A stretch of DNA of 64,000 nt from Flavobacterium phycosphaerae (GCF_010119235.1 NZ_JAAATZ010000001.1:3006501-3070500); one strand, 5' to 3'; shown: positions 38,601 to 48,140, counted from the first letter of the stretch. The notes: a model not told the origin generated them from the sequence alone. Translations and numbers: made by a program.

Positions 38601-41600
38601 ATCATACAATCTACCTCGAGTATTCCGCCGTTGCATCCGGTTAACAATACGCTTTACAGTGCGCTCAACATTACTTCCTTAGGGTTCAATTATAGTTTTG
38701 TGGCCAACAGCCCTACGCCTGATTTTACGGCTACGGATATTACCGGCAACACCCATTACTACTACTATATTTATGCTTATAACAATACCAACTGTGCCGG
38801 ACCGGTATACAGCGCCCTTGACCCACTCGTGGGTGATGTGATTACCTGTGTTACCGAACCGGTTAGTGTAGCCGTTACCAATGTAACCGCTACCGGGTTT
38901 TCACTCAATTGGTTTGCTCCGATTGGCGGCAATGTAATTCCGATTACGTATACCATTGAAGTGGCTACAGATGCCGGCTTTACGGCTCCGGTCAGCGGCT
39001 CACCGTATACCGTGCTCAATCCAACCATCAGTTTAAACGTGACGGGCTTGGTCATTAATACTACTTACTACTACCGTATAAAAGCCTCCACGGCTACTTG
39101 TAACAGTAATTATGTATCGGGCACTGTTTTCACAGGCTATTGTGCCTCGACTTCCGTTGCTTCCACACGCTACATCAACAGTTTTACCACTACCGGTGGC
39201 AGTACTAATATCAACAATACCAATTCAGGCTATTCTGCCTCAGGGTATGGCCCTTTTATAGCCCAAGTAGTTACCCAACAAATCTACGGAACCGTCAACT
39301 TTAGCGCGGCTTTCTTTAACGGGTCTAATACCTACGGCTTCAACATTTGGGTCGACTGGAACGATGATTTAGATTTTAATGATGCCGGTGAAAAAGTATA
39401 CGCCTCAGGCTCGTTTGTGACTGCTGTTACGGGTTCGTTCAGCATTCCGGGCAGTACCACCATCGGACAACACCGTATGCGTATTAAGGCCGATGCCGGC
39501 TCACTCAACCCCACGCCTTGTGGGGTGATTACCAGTGGCGAAACGGAGGACTACACCCTCGAAGTGACGCCGCTACCCTGTTCGGCTAACCCTAGTGCTT
39601 TAACCGCTGTTTTTACCAGCCAGACCACAGCTACCATTAGCTGGACTGCCGCCTCCCCGGTACCAAGCGGCGGGTATCAGTATTTTTATTCTACCTCTGC
39701 GGTGCCACCGGTTTATGCTTCTGTGCCTACGGGCAGTGTAACCTCAGCCATTACCTCGGTTAGTTTAATAGGCTTAAACCCTGCCTTTACCTATTATTTC
39801 TGGGTGCGTTCGTATTGCGATGTGGCTAACGGCCCCGGCGTATGGATAGGTCCGGTTACGTTTTCACAATCCAATTGTACGACCGGTAGCGGTATAGGAA
39901 CCTCGGCTTTAGGCTGCCCATCGGTAGTAGCCGGCGGGTTAAACTTAAACGGCGCCGACCCACAACCGCTCAACAGTTGTAACGCCATAGGATGTACCGA
40001 TTTAGAAGCCCAATACCTCCACTTAGGCGAAACGACCGGCTATACCGTGGAGTCTATCCCTTATGCCCCGCCTTACCAGTATGGCTGTATGGCCAATCCG
40101 CTAAGCATCAACGTGGATGATGTGTGGTCACCGGTGGTCAACCTGCCTTTTAACTTTTGCTTTTACGGCAACAACTACAACAAATGCCTAATCAGTTCTA
40201 ACGGTGCCCTTTCGTTTGATACCGTCAGCAACGTGCCTAGTGGGTACTCCGCTTGGTCTTTTAACAGCAATGTGCCGAATCCTATTTTGTTTAAAAATGC
40301 CATTTTTGGTGTTTATCAAGACATCCACCCCGGCGTGGGCGGAAATATCGGGTGGGAACTAATTACCCTGAACACCGGCTGTAGAGCCTTAGTGGTGTCG
40401 TGGAAAAACGTACCGATGTACGCCTGCACCTCCATCAAATACACCGGTATGATGGTGCTGTATGAAAACACGAACATCATTGAAGTATACATCCAAGAAA
40501 AAACAACCTGCCCCAGCTGGAACAATGGTAACGCTTTGATAGGCTTGCAAAACGCGACTGGCAGTCAGGGGATTATGGCACCCAACCGCAACGTAAATGC
40601 CAATTGGGCGACCACCAACGAAGCTTGGCGCTTTGTGCCTTCGGGCAATTCGTTAACCAGCGTGAAATGGCACGAAGGCTCAGGCACTTCGGGACCGGTG
40701 ATTGCTACTACCGATGTAGTTAATGTATGTCCAACGGCCACCACGACCTATACCGCCGAAATAAGTTACCGCCTTTGCAACGGTACCACCTTGGTAGAAA
40801 CCGATGAAACTACGGTAACGATAGGCGGCAGCAAAACTTGGAACGGTACGGTAGACGCAGACTGGAGCAACGACAACAACTGGACACCGGTAGGCATTCC
40901 AACAGGTTCCGATTGTGTGGTAGTGCCTCCAACGGCCAACGACCCTATCATTTCGGGCACGGGCTACAATGGGTTATCGGGTACTTTATCCATTTTAAAC
41001 AATGCCACGCTAACGGTAAACCCCGGCAACAACATTACCATTACGGACTGGGTAACGGTGCAACCTAATGCCCTATTTCAGTTGGAAAACACTTCCAATC
41101 TTGTCCAAATTAACAACACTACCAACACCGGAAATATCCTTTACCAACGCAACGCCTCGGTAAGAAGCTACGACTATGTGTACTGGTCCTCGCCGGTGGC
41201 CAACTATAATGTGAACAGCATAACGGCTCCGGTAGCCTCGGGCTCCGCGTTCAGTTGGAATACTACTGTAGCCAATACCAATGGCGGTCAGGGCAACTGG
41301 GAATATGCTTCGGGCAGTGTTATGCAACCGACCAAAGGGTATATAGTAGGCGGCCCGCCTTCCTTTAGTCCTACGGTAGCCGCACCGCTTTTCGGTAGCT
41401 TTACCGGAGTGCCTAACAACGGTACTTTTACCACTACGGTATACCGAGGCAATGACACCAACACCGCTTACCATCAAGGAACTAACGGGGCCGAGATCAG
41501 CAACTTCAGTGACAACTGGAACTTGCTGGGTAACCCTTACCCTTCGGCCATCAGTGGCGGACGCTTTTTATATCAAAACCGAAATGTAATCGAAGGAAAC

Positions 41601-42572
41601 ATCAGGCTTTGGACACACGGTACCTTGCCGTCCATCTCCGCCAGCCCGTTTTACGGCACTTTTGTTTACAATTACAACCCGGGCGATTACCTGACCTATA
41701 ATTACAGCGGTACCAATTGCTGTCCAACCGCAGCCGAAGATTTATATGTGGGTGCCGGCCAAGGGTTCTTTGTGCAAATGAGCGATGGCCCTGCTTCGAA
41801 TGATGTAGTTACTTTTAACAACTCCCTACGCAGTGCAGCCTTTGACAACAGTGTATTTTACCGCCAATCCGCCCGAACTTCTAACGCCTTTGAAGATATC
41901 GAACGCCACCGCATTTGGTTGGATATCGTAGGCAATAATGCTACCGATAGAACGTTGATAGGCTATATTGAAGGCGCCACGATGAGCAAAGACAAGTTCT
42001 TTGATGCCTCGGCGCAGTATACCGGCAACTTGGCGCTGTATTCGTTAATAGGTACCGATAAATACATCATACAAGGGCGCGCGCTTTCGTTTGACAATAA
42101 AGATATAGTGCCTTTGGGCGTCAGCATACCGGCTACAGGCAAATACACTATAGGATTGGCTGCGGTTGATGGTTTGTTCAGCAACGAGAGTCAGGCTATT
42201 TATTTAGAAGACTTGGTAGCCGGAAAAACCACCAACCTAAAACAGAAACCCTATACGTTTAACGCCAACAGCGGGAACAACAGTACCCGTTTCCGACTGC
42301 GCTACCAAATTAAACGAGACGACCATAAGCTAGACGCCAACTACGCTGACGTACTACTGAGCAAAACAGAGAACAAGGTTACGGTGACAGCCACCCCTAT
42401 AGCCATGACCCATATAACAGTGCATGATATTTCGGGTCGCTTGTTGTTTGATTCGCCTACTCTGCATGAAAACAGTTATACTATGGAGGATTTGGTGGCC
42501 AACAATCAGGTGTTAGTCATAACGGTTGCACTGGAAAACGGCAGTAAAGTCACCCGTAAATTGATTTATTAA
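35662..42572 (+). CDS. Giant T9SS-secreted repeat protein, adhesin-like (single-base frameshift)
   Basis: A 2303-residue surface or secreted protein after restoring one C in the run at 36950-36953. The signal peptide ends near TIQAQ. The first third alternates two modules about three times: an ACGTTI ... YTYTP ... NNWACI module and an NDEC ... LPGCSG.ADDDVWY ... YVRVYS module (PPC-like). Later come an FN3 domain (about residues 1070-1160), a GEVED domain (about 1170-1305, ending TEDYTLEVTP) and more beta-domains. The end (HITVHDISGRLLFDS ... RKLIY) is a type A T9SS sorting domain. It is likely exported through the gliding-associated secretion machine. Confidence 0.88.
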
Positions 42573-42701
42573 ACTAGGCCAAACCTCGAGCAACTCGCGG
42601 GATTGCCGGGTTACGCCAACCTCTACAGCCCGACTGTAGTAGCTTACCCCAAAACGACAAGTCACCACAAGCTTTTCGTTTATTTTTAGAGTACCCCCAC
42701 A

Positions 42702-42729
42702 AAAAAACTCCCCAACCGGGGAGTTTTTA
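42702..42729 (+). terminator. Bidirectional intrinsic terminator
   Basis: AAAAACTCCCC and GGGGAGTTTTT pair perfectly around a short loop between the convergent giant gene and the DUF6266 gene. Confidence 0.88.
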
Positions 42730-42752
42730 AGTACTAAACCTATACCCAATGC

Positions 42753-43394
42753 CTAGGATACCACTATTGCGCCCATGTATACACTGGTAGCATAGCTTTT
42801 CCCGTCTTCGGCCACAAAGCTAATCCAGCTTTGCACCTCAACCCCGGCAAAAAACGTAGGCAAGGTAATCACGGCTACTTTACTAACCCTGGCAGCGGCA
42901 TTCAGCGTGTAATAGTACAAGCCGGTAGCCGGAGCAAACACCACTACGACCAACGTATCGGTAGCCTTGGCTGAACCCTGCCCGGAGTTATCGTCCCAAT
43001 CGTATTTTAGGGTGTTGGGGTTGGGCGACGAAACAGCGGGGTTTTGCACGCCCGGTAAGTCTCCTTTGGCGACCATCACTTTGGCAAAGTCAATCTCAAA
43101 GTCGGGGTCTACATACGTCACCGCCTCTTTCATGTGGTACGACATGGCCTGGTTGCGACGGGTGAGCTCGCCACTGCCCGACCCGAAGCACTTGCTGATG
43201 ACGGGGCTGATGGGGGTTAAAAAATTAGACACTGCCGTAAATTTCTCGCGTTGCAAGAGTTGGGTGTCCGTTGGGGTACGGTCGGTTTTTTTGGGTAAAG
43301 AACGCATCACGTCTTTACCACGCCAATTGGCACCCACCACGGTACCAACTTTTCCTGAAAATGGGCCTAAGATGCCCTTGTTGTAAGTTCCCAT
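42753..43394 (-). CDS. DUF6266-family protein
   Basis: A 213-residue protein beginning MGTYNKGILGPFSGKVGTVVGANWRGKDV, the hallmark start of a Bacteroidota family I know as DUF6266, often present in many copies per genome. The rest is beta-rich (TDTLVVVVFAPATGLYYYTLN). There is no signal peptide and the function is unknown; the start resembles phage or virion-like structural proteins, but this is only an impression. A promoter with TTG (43487-43485), 20 bp spacing and TAGCTTTG (43464-43457) precedes it by 62 nt. Confidence 0.8.
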   Translation of the reverse strand: MGTYNKGILGPFSGKVGTVVGANWRGKDVMRSLPKKTDRTPTDTQLLQREKFTAVSNFLTPISPVISKCFGSGSGELTRRNQAMSYHMKEAVTYVDPDFEIDFAKVMVAKGDLPGVQNPAVSSPNPNTLKYDWDDNSGQGSAKATDTLVVVVFAPATGLYYYTLNAAARVSKVAVITLPTFFAGVEVQSWISFVAEDGKSYATSVYMGAIVVS

Positions 43395-43456
43395 ATCTAT
43401 TCGTTTTTAAGGGATTACTACTCCGTTTCTCAGCCACACCTTCGGCTGATTAAAGA

Positions 43457-43487
43457 CAAAGCTATAGCCCTTTTTTGAGCCCCGCAA
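43457..43487 (-). promoter_or_regulatory. Promoter of the DUF6266 gene
   Basis: On the minus strand, TTG at 43487-43485 is followed after 20 bp by TAGCTTTG (43464-43457), matching both Bacteroidota elements (TTTG and TAnnTTTG) at acceptable spacing. Confidence 0.55.
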
Positions 43488-43530
43488 CTGCCTGACGGGT
43501 AAGATGTTTTATGACTGTTTAAGGTACTTT

Positions 43531-43654
43531 TTGACCGGTATTGACCAGTATTGACCTCTTATGAGGGCTCAAAACCACCTTTTTCATCCCCCGCTTCGCA
43601 ACTTGTTCGGGTGTGGTTGCGGTTTCGTTCGCAAAAAGTCCCTTTTTTGCGAAC
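43531..43654. repeat. Hairpin plus three 10-bp repeats upstream of the DUF6266 gene
   Basis: Three consecutive 10-bp units each start TTGACC (43531-43560). About 70 bp away is a perfect hairpin with 11-bp arms GTTCGCAAAAA (43627-43637) and TTTTTGCGAAC (43644-43654) and loop gtccct. Read toward the gene, the order is hairpin, then a CCGAACAAGT segment, then GGTCA decamers, the same layout as the block at 21915-22058. The 426-bp gap also holds the left boundary repeat of the LRR-ATPase module. Confidence 0.78.
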
Positions 43655-43723
43655 ACCTTGTGGAGAAAGGGCGAAGATGGGTGGGGAAATTGTTTTTTTG
43701 ATTTGTAAGAAATAAATTGTAAG

Positions 43724-43734
43724 TTTGAATCAAT
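43724..43734. repeat. Left direct repeat flanking the LRR-ATPase/HNH module
   Basis: TTTGAATCAAT here recurs exactly at 46999-47009, just past the HNH gene. CCTTGATA follows 13 bp after this copy and 18 bp after the other. Confidence 0.55.
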
Positions 43735-43793
43735 TAGTATATGTATTCCTTGATAACTAAAAGAGTTGTATAAGCTTGTAAATATATACTAAT
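43733..43793 (+). promoter_or_regulatory. 10-bp inverted repeat in the leader of the defence-like operon
   Basis: ATTAGTATAT (43733-43742) and ATATACTAAT (43784-43793) are perfect inverse copies separated by 41 bp; the second ends 27 nt before the ATG at 43821. It could be an operator for a dimeric regulator or pair in the mRNA leader. AT-rich sequence makes chance matches more likely. Confidence 0.4.
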
Positions 43794-43820
43794 CATAACC
43801 AAGCCTAAAATGACTACATT

Positions 43821-46166
43821 ATGATTAACCTTATAGGTGAAGGAATTACAAAGTTTCCTTCTATACAACCAAATGAAACACAAATACGTATCGAAAGTAC
43901 CTCGATAAAGACCATTCCCACAAACATTGGTCAATTTCCTTTACTCCAAATTCTTCGATTGAGAAACAATAAAATCGAATTTGTACCTAAAGAAATTGGA
44001 AATTTGAAAAAACTAACTCAACTGTTTTTATCAAATAATCAGATTAATGAACTTCCCAATGAAATTGGAAGTTTAACCTCTTTGGTTCAATTAAGAATTG
44101 AAAATAATCAACTTGTCGAATTGCCTAGGGAAATAGGAGATTTAGAAAATCTAACACACTTGTATTTAAATAACAATAAATTAAATTATCTGCCACCAGA
44201 AATAAAAAAATTAAACAAACTTGTTTACTTTTCGATAGAAGGAAACAACTTTTCTTTACCACCAAGTTACAGCCAAACAAATCCATTCCAAACAATTGAT
44301 TATATACTTAATAATCAAAAAGAAAAAGTTGAAAGCTTGATTACAAAAAAAGCTTATTGTTTTATAAATGCAAATAAAGATAATGTTGTTGAAAGATATA
44401 ACAATCTTATATCCGAATTTTCGAAATCAAATGAAATAGATTTTATTACAATAAATTCTGAAACAGATATTAATCAAGAAACAAATGTTGTTTTCTTAAT
44501 TTGTCCAATAGATACACATATAGACCAAACGCTAGTAGAAAAAATATCTAGATTGTGTCTCGAAAAAAAAATACGCTTTTATATTTTCTCTCAAGATAAA
44601 TTTATTGAGAACAACTTTGAGTCTGCTAATTTGGATTATTGGAAAGAATTTCAAACAACAAAACTAAAATTAGAAAATGAATTCAAAAATGAATTTAAAA
44701 CTTACTCATCTTATGAACAACTAAATAATTTAATTTTTGAGGCTTTAAAACAACATAAACCAGATATTAGACTTAAAAAACTCACATTAACTAATATTGG
44801 TCACTTTTCTCATGTTGAAATAGATTTTGATAAAGATATTACATGTTTAATCGGAGAGAATGGTTGTGGAAAAAGCACTATTTTAAAAACTTTGGCATTA
44901 GGAATAATAGGACCAAATTATAAGAAAATTGAAGAAAAAAGTAAAAGCAATTTACTTAAGATATTAGAATATACTGAAACAAGTATTTTATATAAAGATG
45001 GTACGATAATCTTGGATTACACAATCGATGGAGATTCATTCACTAATAGCATTGAAATAATTCCAAAAGATAATGGTAACGATATCATATTCAACTTGAA
45101 AGAGGATTCTAAGATAATATATAATGAGTATAACTTAAAATCATTAATTGTAGGGTTTCCTCAAGATAGAGGAATTGACAATCACGGACAAGATTCATTC
45201 CAAGTTAAACAAAGCCAACCACATATAGAAGATTTGATTCCTTTGATAAACGGAAAGGATGACTTTAGGTTAAAATCGTTTACCAGTTGGATTGCAAATT
45301 TATATTTTGATTTTGTAAAAAAGAACAAGGAGTTAGATGGAAATCAAAGTAATGAAGAGTTTTTAATTGATACAGCTTTTGAGATTATATCAAAAATTAC
45401 CAAGAAAGAGATTAAATTTATAACTGTAACTAAAATTAACCCTCCTGAAATTTGGGTCAAAACACAAGATGCCCCAAATGGAATACCATTAAGTTTAATA
45501 AGTCAAGGATTTAAAATAGTTGTTAGCTGGGTAGGATATTTGATGCAGCGATTTATCGATACTTTCCCTCTTTCAAACCCTAATTCTGCATTTCAAGAAA
45601 GCGCTATCGTTATCATTGACGAGGTTGACATATCAATGCATCCGATATGGCAAGTTTCATTTATCGAAATTCTTAAAGATGTGTTTCCTAACACCCAATT
45701 TATAATCTCCACACATGACCCAATCATAATTGGTGGTCTTTTGAAAAAACAAGTACGGGTGTTAAAAGAGCATGAAGGACTCACTACAGTTTTTGAACCT
45801 GACTTTGACCCAAAAGGTTTAGGAGTTGCAGGTATACTAACTAGTGAGCTATTTGGATTAAAGTCAACATTAGATATTCATACATTGGAAATAATGAGTA
45901 GACGTAATGAGCTACTTTTAAAACAAGATATAGGAAAACTTTCTAGTGATGAAAAATCTGAGTTAAATGAAATATTTCATAATTTGAATAGTCTAGGAAT
46001 TAATACAACAGATAGAGATCCATTGTATGAAAAGTTTATTGTTGCTGTTGGTAAGAGAGATAAATTTATAAAACAAAAATATTCTCCTGAAGAAATGGAA
46101 CTCCAGAATGATATTGCATCTGAGATACTTGAAGAAATACTAAAAGAACAAAAAGAACAAAAATGA
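43821..46166 (+). CDS. LRR-fused SMC-like AAA ATPase (PtuA-like), putative defence protein
   Basis: A 781-residue three-part protein. Residues about 18-150 are five leucine-rich repeats of 23 residues (for example LPNEIGSLTSLVQLRIENNQ). Residues about 165-315 form an alpha/beta segment with VVFLICPIDTHID and FYIFSQDKF, perhaps a TIR- or DUF4062-like fold; this is uncertain. Residues about 318-740 are an OLD/PtuA-type ATPase: KLTLTNIGHFSHVEIDFD, Walker A GENGCGKST (345-353), a SQGFK signature-like loop, Walker B IVIIDEVD (597-603) and the switch STHDP (His632). It overlaps the HNH gene by 4 nt (ATGA). Codon use is much more AT-rich than in neighbouring genes, suggesting transfer. Septu PtuA normally lacks the LRR part. 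Confidence 0.85.
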   Translation: MINLIGEGITKFPSIQPNETQIRIESTSIKTIPTNIGQFPLLQILRLRNNKIEFVPKEIGNLKKLTQLFLSNNQINELPNEIGSLTSLVQLRIENNQLVELPREIGDLENLTHLYLNNNKLNYLPPEIKKLNKLVYFSIEGNNFSLPPSYSQTNPFQTIDYILNNQKEKVESLITKKAYCFINANKDNVVERYNNLISEFSKSNEIDFITINSETDINQETNVVFLICPIDTHIDQTLVEKISRLCLEKKIRFYIFSQDKFIENNFESANLDYWKEFQTTKLKLENEFKNEFKTYSSYEQLNNLIFEALKQHKPDIRLKKLTLTNIGHFSHVEIDFDKDITCLIGENGCGKSTILKTLALGIIGPNYKKIEEKSKSNLLKILEYTETSILYKDGTIILDYTIDGDSFTNSIEIIPKDNGNDIIFNLKEDSKIIYNEYNLKSLIVGFPQDRGIDNHGQDSFQVKQSQPHIEDLIPLINGKDDFRLKSFTSWIANLYFDFVKKNKELDGNQSNEEFLIDTAFEIISKITKKEIKFITVTKINPPEIWVKTQDAPNGIPLSLISQGFKIVVSWVGYLMQRFIDTFPLSNPNSAFQESAIVIIDEVDISMHPIWQVSFIEILKDVFPNTQFIISTHDPIIIGGLLKKQVRVLKEHEGLTTVFEPDFDPKGLGVAGILTSELFGLKSTLDIHTLEIMSRRNELLLKQDIGKLSSDEKSELNEIFHNLNSLGINTTDRDPLYEKFIVAVGKRDKFIKQKYSPEEMELQNDIASEILEEILKEQKEQK

Positions 46167-46966
46167 TTTTTATAAATATTGATAACTACGAACCTGAACA
46201 TGATTGGTTAGAAAGAGCGGATAATTTGACTACCCAACTTTTAGCTGCCGCAACTCCAGAAGAAATAACTACAATTATAACAGACAATGAAAATTTATGG
46301 GGTCAATTAAAACAACATTTTTGTGATATTCTTAGACGAAAATGTTGGTATTCAGAATCTATAAATGATTTTGCTCATTGTCATGTTGATCATTTTCGAC
46401 CTAAAGCGAGAGCTATTGATGAACAAGGGAATGATCAAGGAGGTTATTGGTGGTTAGCCTTCAACTGGAGAAATTATCGATACTCTGCTCCTGCAGGTAA
46501 TGTAAGGAAAAGGGATTATTTTCATGTTAATGCTAATAAAGCAACAACCCCTGCTGATGCATTAGAGAATGAAGACATTCGTTTTTTAGACCCAACTGAG
46601 CCTGATGATCCTGATAAATTGAAATTTAATAACGAAGGAATTGTAAGTCCCAAATCCGATAATGAAAATTCAAGGGATAACATTCAAGCTGAATATACCA
46701 TTAGGCGAATGAATTTAAATATGGTTGGATTAGTTGAAGGAAGAAAAGATAAATATAGGAAAACAGCAAGATTAATAAGGCAAACAGAAGAATTATTAGC
46801 ATTACAAGCTGTTACTTTTGACTTAGCCAGAAGGCAAAGTATTAAAGCTAAGCAGTTAGAATTATTCGAATTATCAAATAGATTTTCCGAGTATTCAGCA
46901 GCTGTTAAGTATTGTCTGCGTGAAAGTGGTCACGAATGGGCGCTAAACATTGCTATCGCATCATGA
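46163..46966 (+). CDS. HNH endonuclease, PtuB-like partner of the LRR-ATPase
   Basis: A 267-residue protein. The catalytic core is RKCWYSES followed by HCHVDHFRPKA (D76-H77), then WWLAFNWRNYRYSAP and FLDPTEPDDPDKLKF, the pattern of HNH nucleases found as PtuB in Septu and beside retron ATPases. The usual second Cys of the CxxC knuckle is replaced (CWYS). Translation is coupled to the ATPase by an ATGA overlap, so the two very likely form one complex. No reverse transcriptase lies nearby, so it is not a retron as seen here. Confidence 0.85.
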   Translation: MIFINIDNYEPEHDWLERADNLTTQLLAAATPEEITTIITDNENLWGQLKQHFCDILRRKCWYSESINDFAHCHVDHFRPKARAIDEQGNDQGGYWWLAFNWRNYRYSAPAGNVRKRDYFHVNANKATTPADALENEDIRFLDPTEPDDPDKLKFNNEGIVSPKSDNENSRDNIQAEYTIRRMNLNMVGLVEGRKDKYRKTARLIRQTEELLALQAVTFDLARRQSIKAKQLELFELSNRFSEYSAAVKYCLRESGHEWALNIAIAS

Positions 46967-46993
46967 TTTTTGTTAATTTAAACTAACTATAAC

Positions 46994-47009
46994 ATTGATT
47001 TGAATCAAT
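46994..47009. repeat. Right direct repeat and palindrome after the HNH gene
   Basis: ATTGATTTGAATCAAT is a palindrome (7-bp arms, two-base centre); its TTTGAATCAAT part duplicates the copy at 43724-43734. CCTTGATA follows at 47028. The 3.3 kb between the copies holds exactly the two-gene module. Confidence 0.55.
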
Positions 47010-47149
47010 AGCTGTGATGCTTAGTTACCTTGATACTTTCCTAGACAAAAAGTCTATTTTTATCACAAATTAATCCGCCCACTGTCTTCGTCATAAAACA
47101 AAGCAACAGCATGTTGGTTAAAATACAATACTAACCCCAAAAAACAACT

Positions 47150-47908
47150 ATGAAAACGCCCTTTACCCTTCTTTTGCTACTGCTAATCACGCTAACCGGA
47201 GTAGAAAGTTGTGCTCAAAAAGAAGTTCCCTTTAAACCCAAAGTGGTTTACCAATCTAAAGCGTTGCTTATCACCCAGCTTAGTCCCAATACTTATGAAC
47301 ACACCTCGTACAAGCAAACGGATGAGTTTGGGTATGTGCCTTGCAACGGGTTACTGGTAAAAGACGGTACTGAAGTTATCGTATTAGATACGCCCACCAA
47401 TACTAAATCAGCCGAGGCATTAATTAAATGGGTTACTAAAAAATTGCATTGTACGATAAAGGCGGTCGTTCCTACGCATTTTCATGATGACTGTTTGGGT
47501 GGTTTAGAGGCTTTTCATCAAAAAGGCATTCCTTCTTATGCCTATTATAAAACCATGGCACTGGCTAAAGAAGCCCGGTTAACCACGCCTCAAAATAGTT
47601 TCAGCGATACTATTACTTTACCGGTGGGACAGGAAAAAGTGATGGTAACCTTCTTCGGTGAAGGGCATACCAAGGATAACGTAGTGGGGTATTTTCCGAA
47701 AGAGCATATCCTTTTCGGAGGGTGTTTGATTAAAGCATTGGAGGCCAGCAAGGGCTACTTGGGAGATGCCAATACCGCTGATTGGTCGGCCACGGTAGCA
47801 CAAGTGAAGAAAGCCTACCCGGAGGCCACCCTGATAGTACCCGGTCACGGAGACTACGGAGACCGCCAATTGTTGGATTATACCATAACTTTATTCCAAC
47901 CACAGTAG
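47150..47908 (+). CDS. Subclass B1 metallo-beta-lactamase
   Basis: A 252-residue exported zinc hydrolase with all B1 ligands at normal spacing: H110, H112 and D114 in THFHDDCLGG, H173 in GEGHTKDN, C192 in FGGCLIKA and H233 in PGHG. Such enzymes hydrolyse penicillins and usually carbapenems. The N-terminal signal ends VESC, so it may be lipidated. Flavobacteria often carry a chromosomal resident B1 enzyme, so this need not be mobile. No regulator is adjacent. Confidence 0.9.
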   Translation: MKTPFTLLLLLLITLTGVESCAQKEVPFKPKVVYQSKALLITQLSPNTYEHTSYKQTDEFGYVPCNGLLVKDGTEVIVLDTPTNTKSAEALIKWVTKKLHCTIKAVVPTHFHDDCLGGLEAFHQKGIPSYAYYKTMALAKEARLTTPQNSFSDTITLPVGQEKVMVTFFGEGHTKDNVVGYFPKEHILFGGCLIKALEASKGYLGDANTADWSATVAQVKKAYPEATLIVPGHGDYGDRQLLDYTITLFQPQ

Positions 47909-47974
47909 AGCATCTTCAGCCGGTTGGGACAGCTGTAGTGGCGGGTTTCGATAAGAATACCGTTGGTGTATTTT

Positions 47975-48024
47975 AAAATAAGGATCCACTCCTACGCCAA
48001 TCCCGGGACGCGAAGCAGTAGAAA
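47975..48024. repeat. 50-bp dispersed repeat, copy A
   Basis: The sequence runs AAAATAAGG, five variable bases, CTCCTACGCCAAT, four variable bases, then GGACGCGAAGCAGTAGAAA. Copy B at 49339-49388 is identical outside the variable positions, same length and orientation. CTACGC and GCAGTAG can pair with one bulge. Confidence 0.85.
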
Positions 48025-48140
48025 GTAATCCCATTCACCACCTTTAGTATAGCTTCAAGCCAAGGAGCTTAGGTGATAATTTTAGTATTCTTAAGTTGTA
48101 ACAAACTATTTTTTTAAAAGACTACTTTACAAAAAGAAAT

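Noticed and set aside
36130..41477. Minus-strand frames opposite the giant T9SS protein
   Set aside because: They arise from low-complexity Thr/Asn/Gly codons of the real gene and show no independent features.
43821..46966. Retron assignment for the ATPase-HNH pair
   Set aside because: Retron effectors can be PtuA/PtuB-like, but no reverse transcriptase or msr-msd-like RNA is visible in the flanking sequence.
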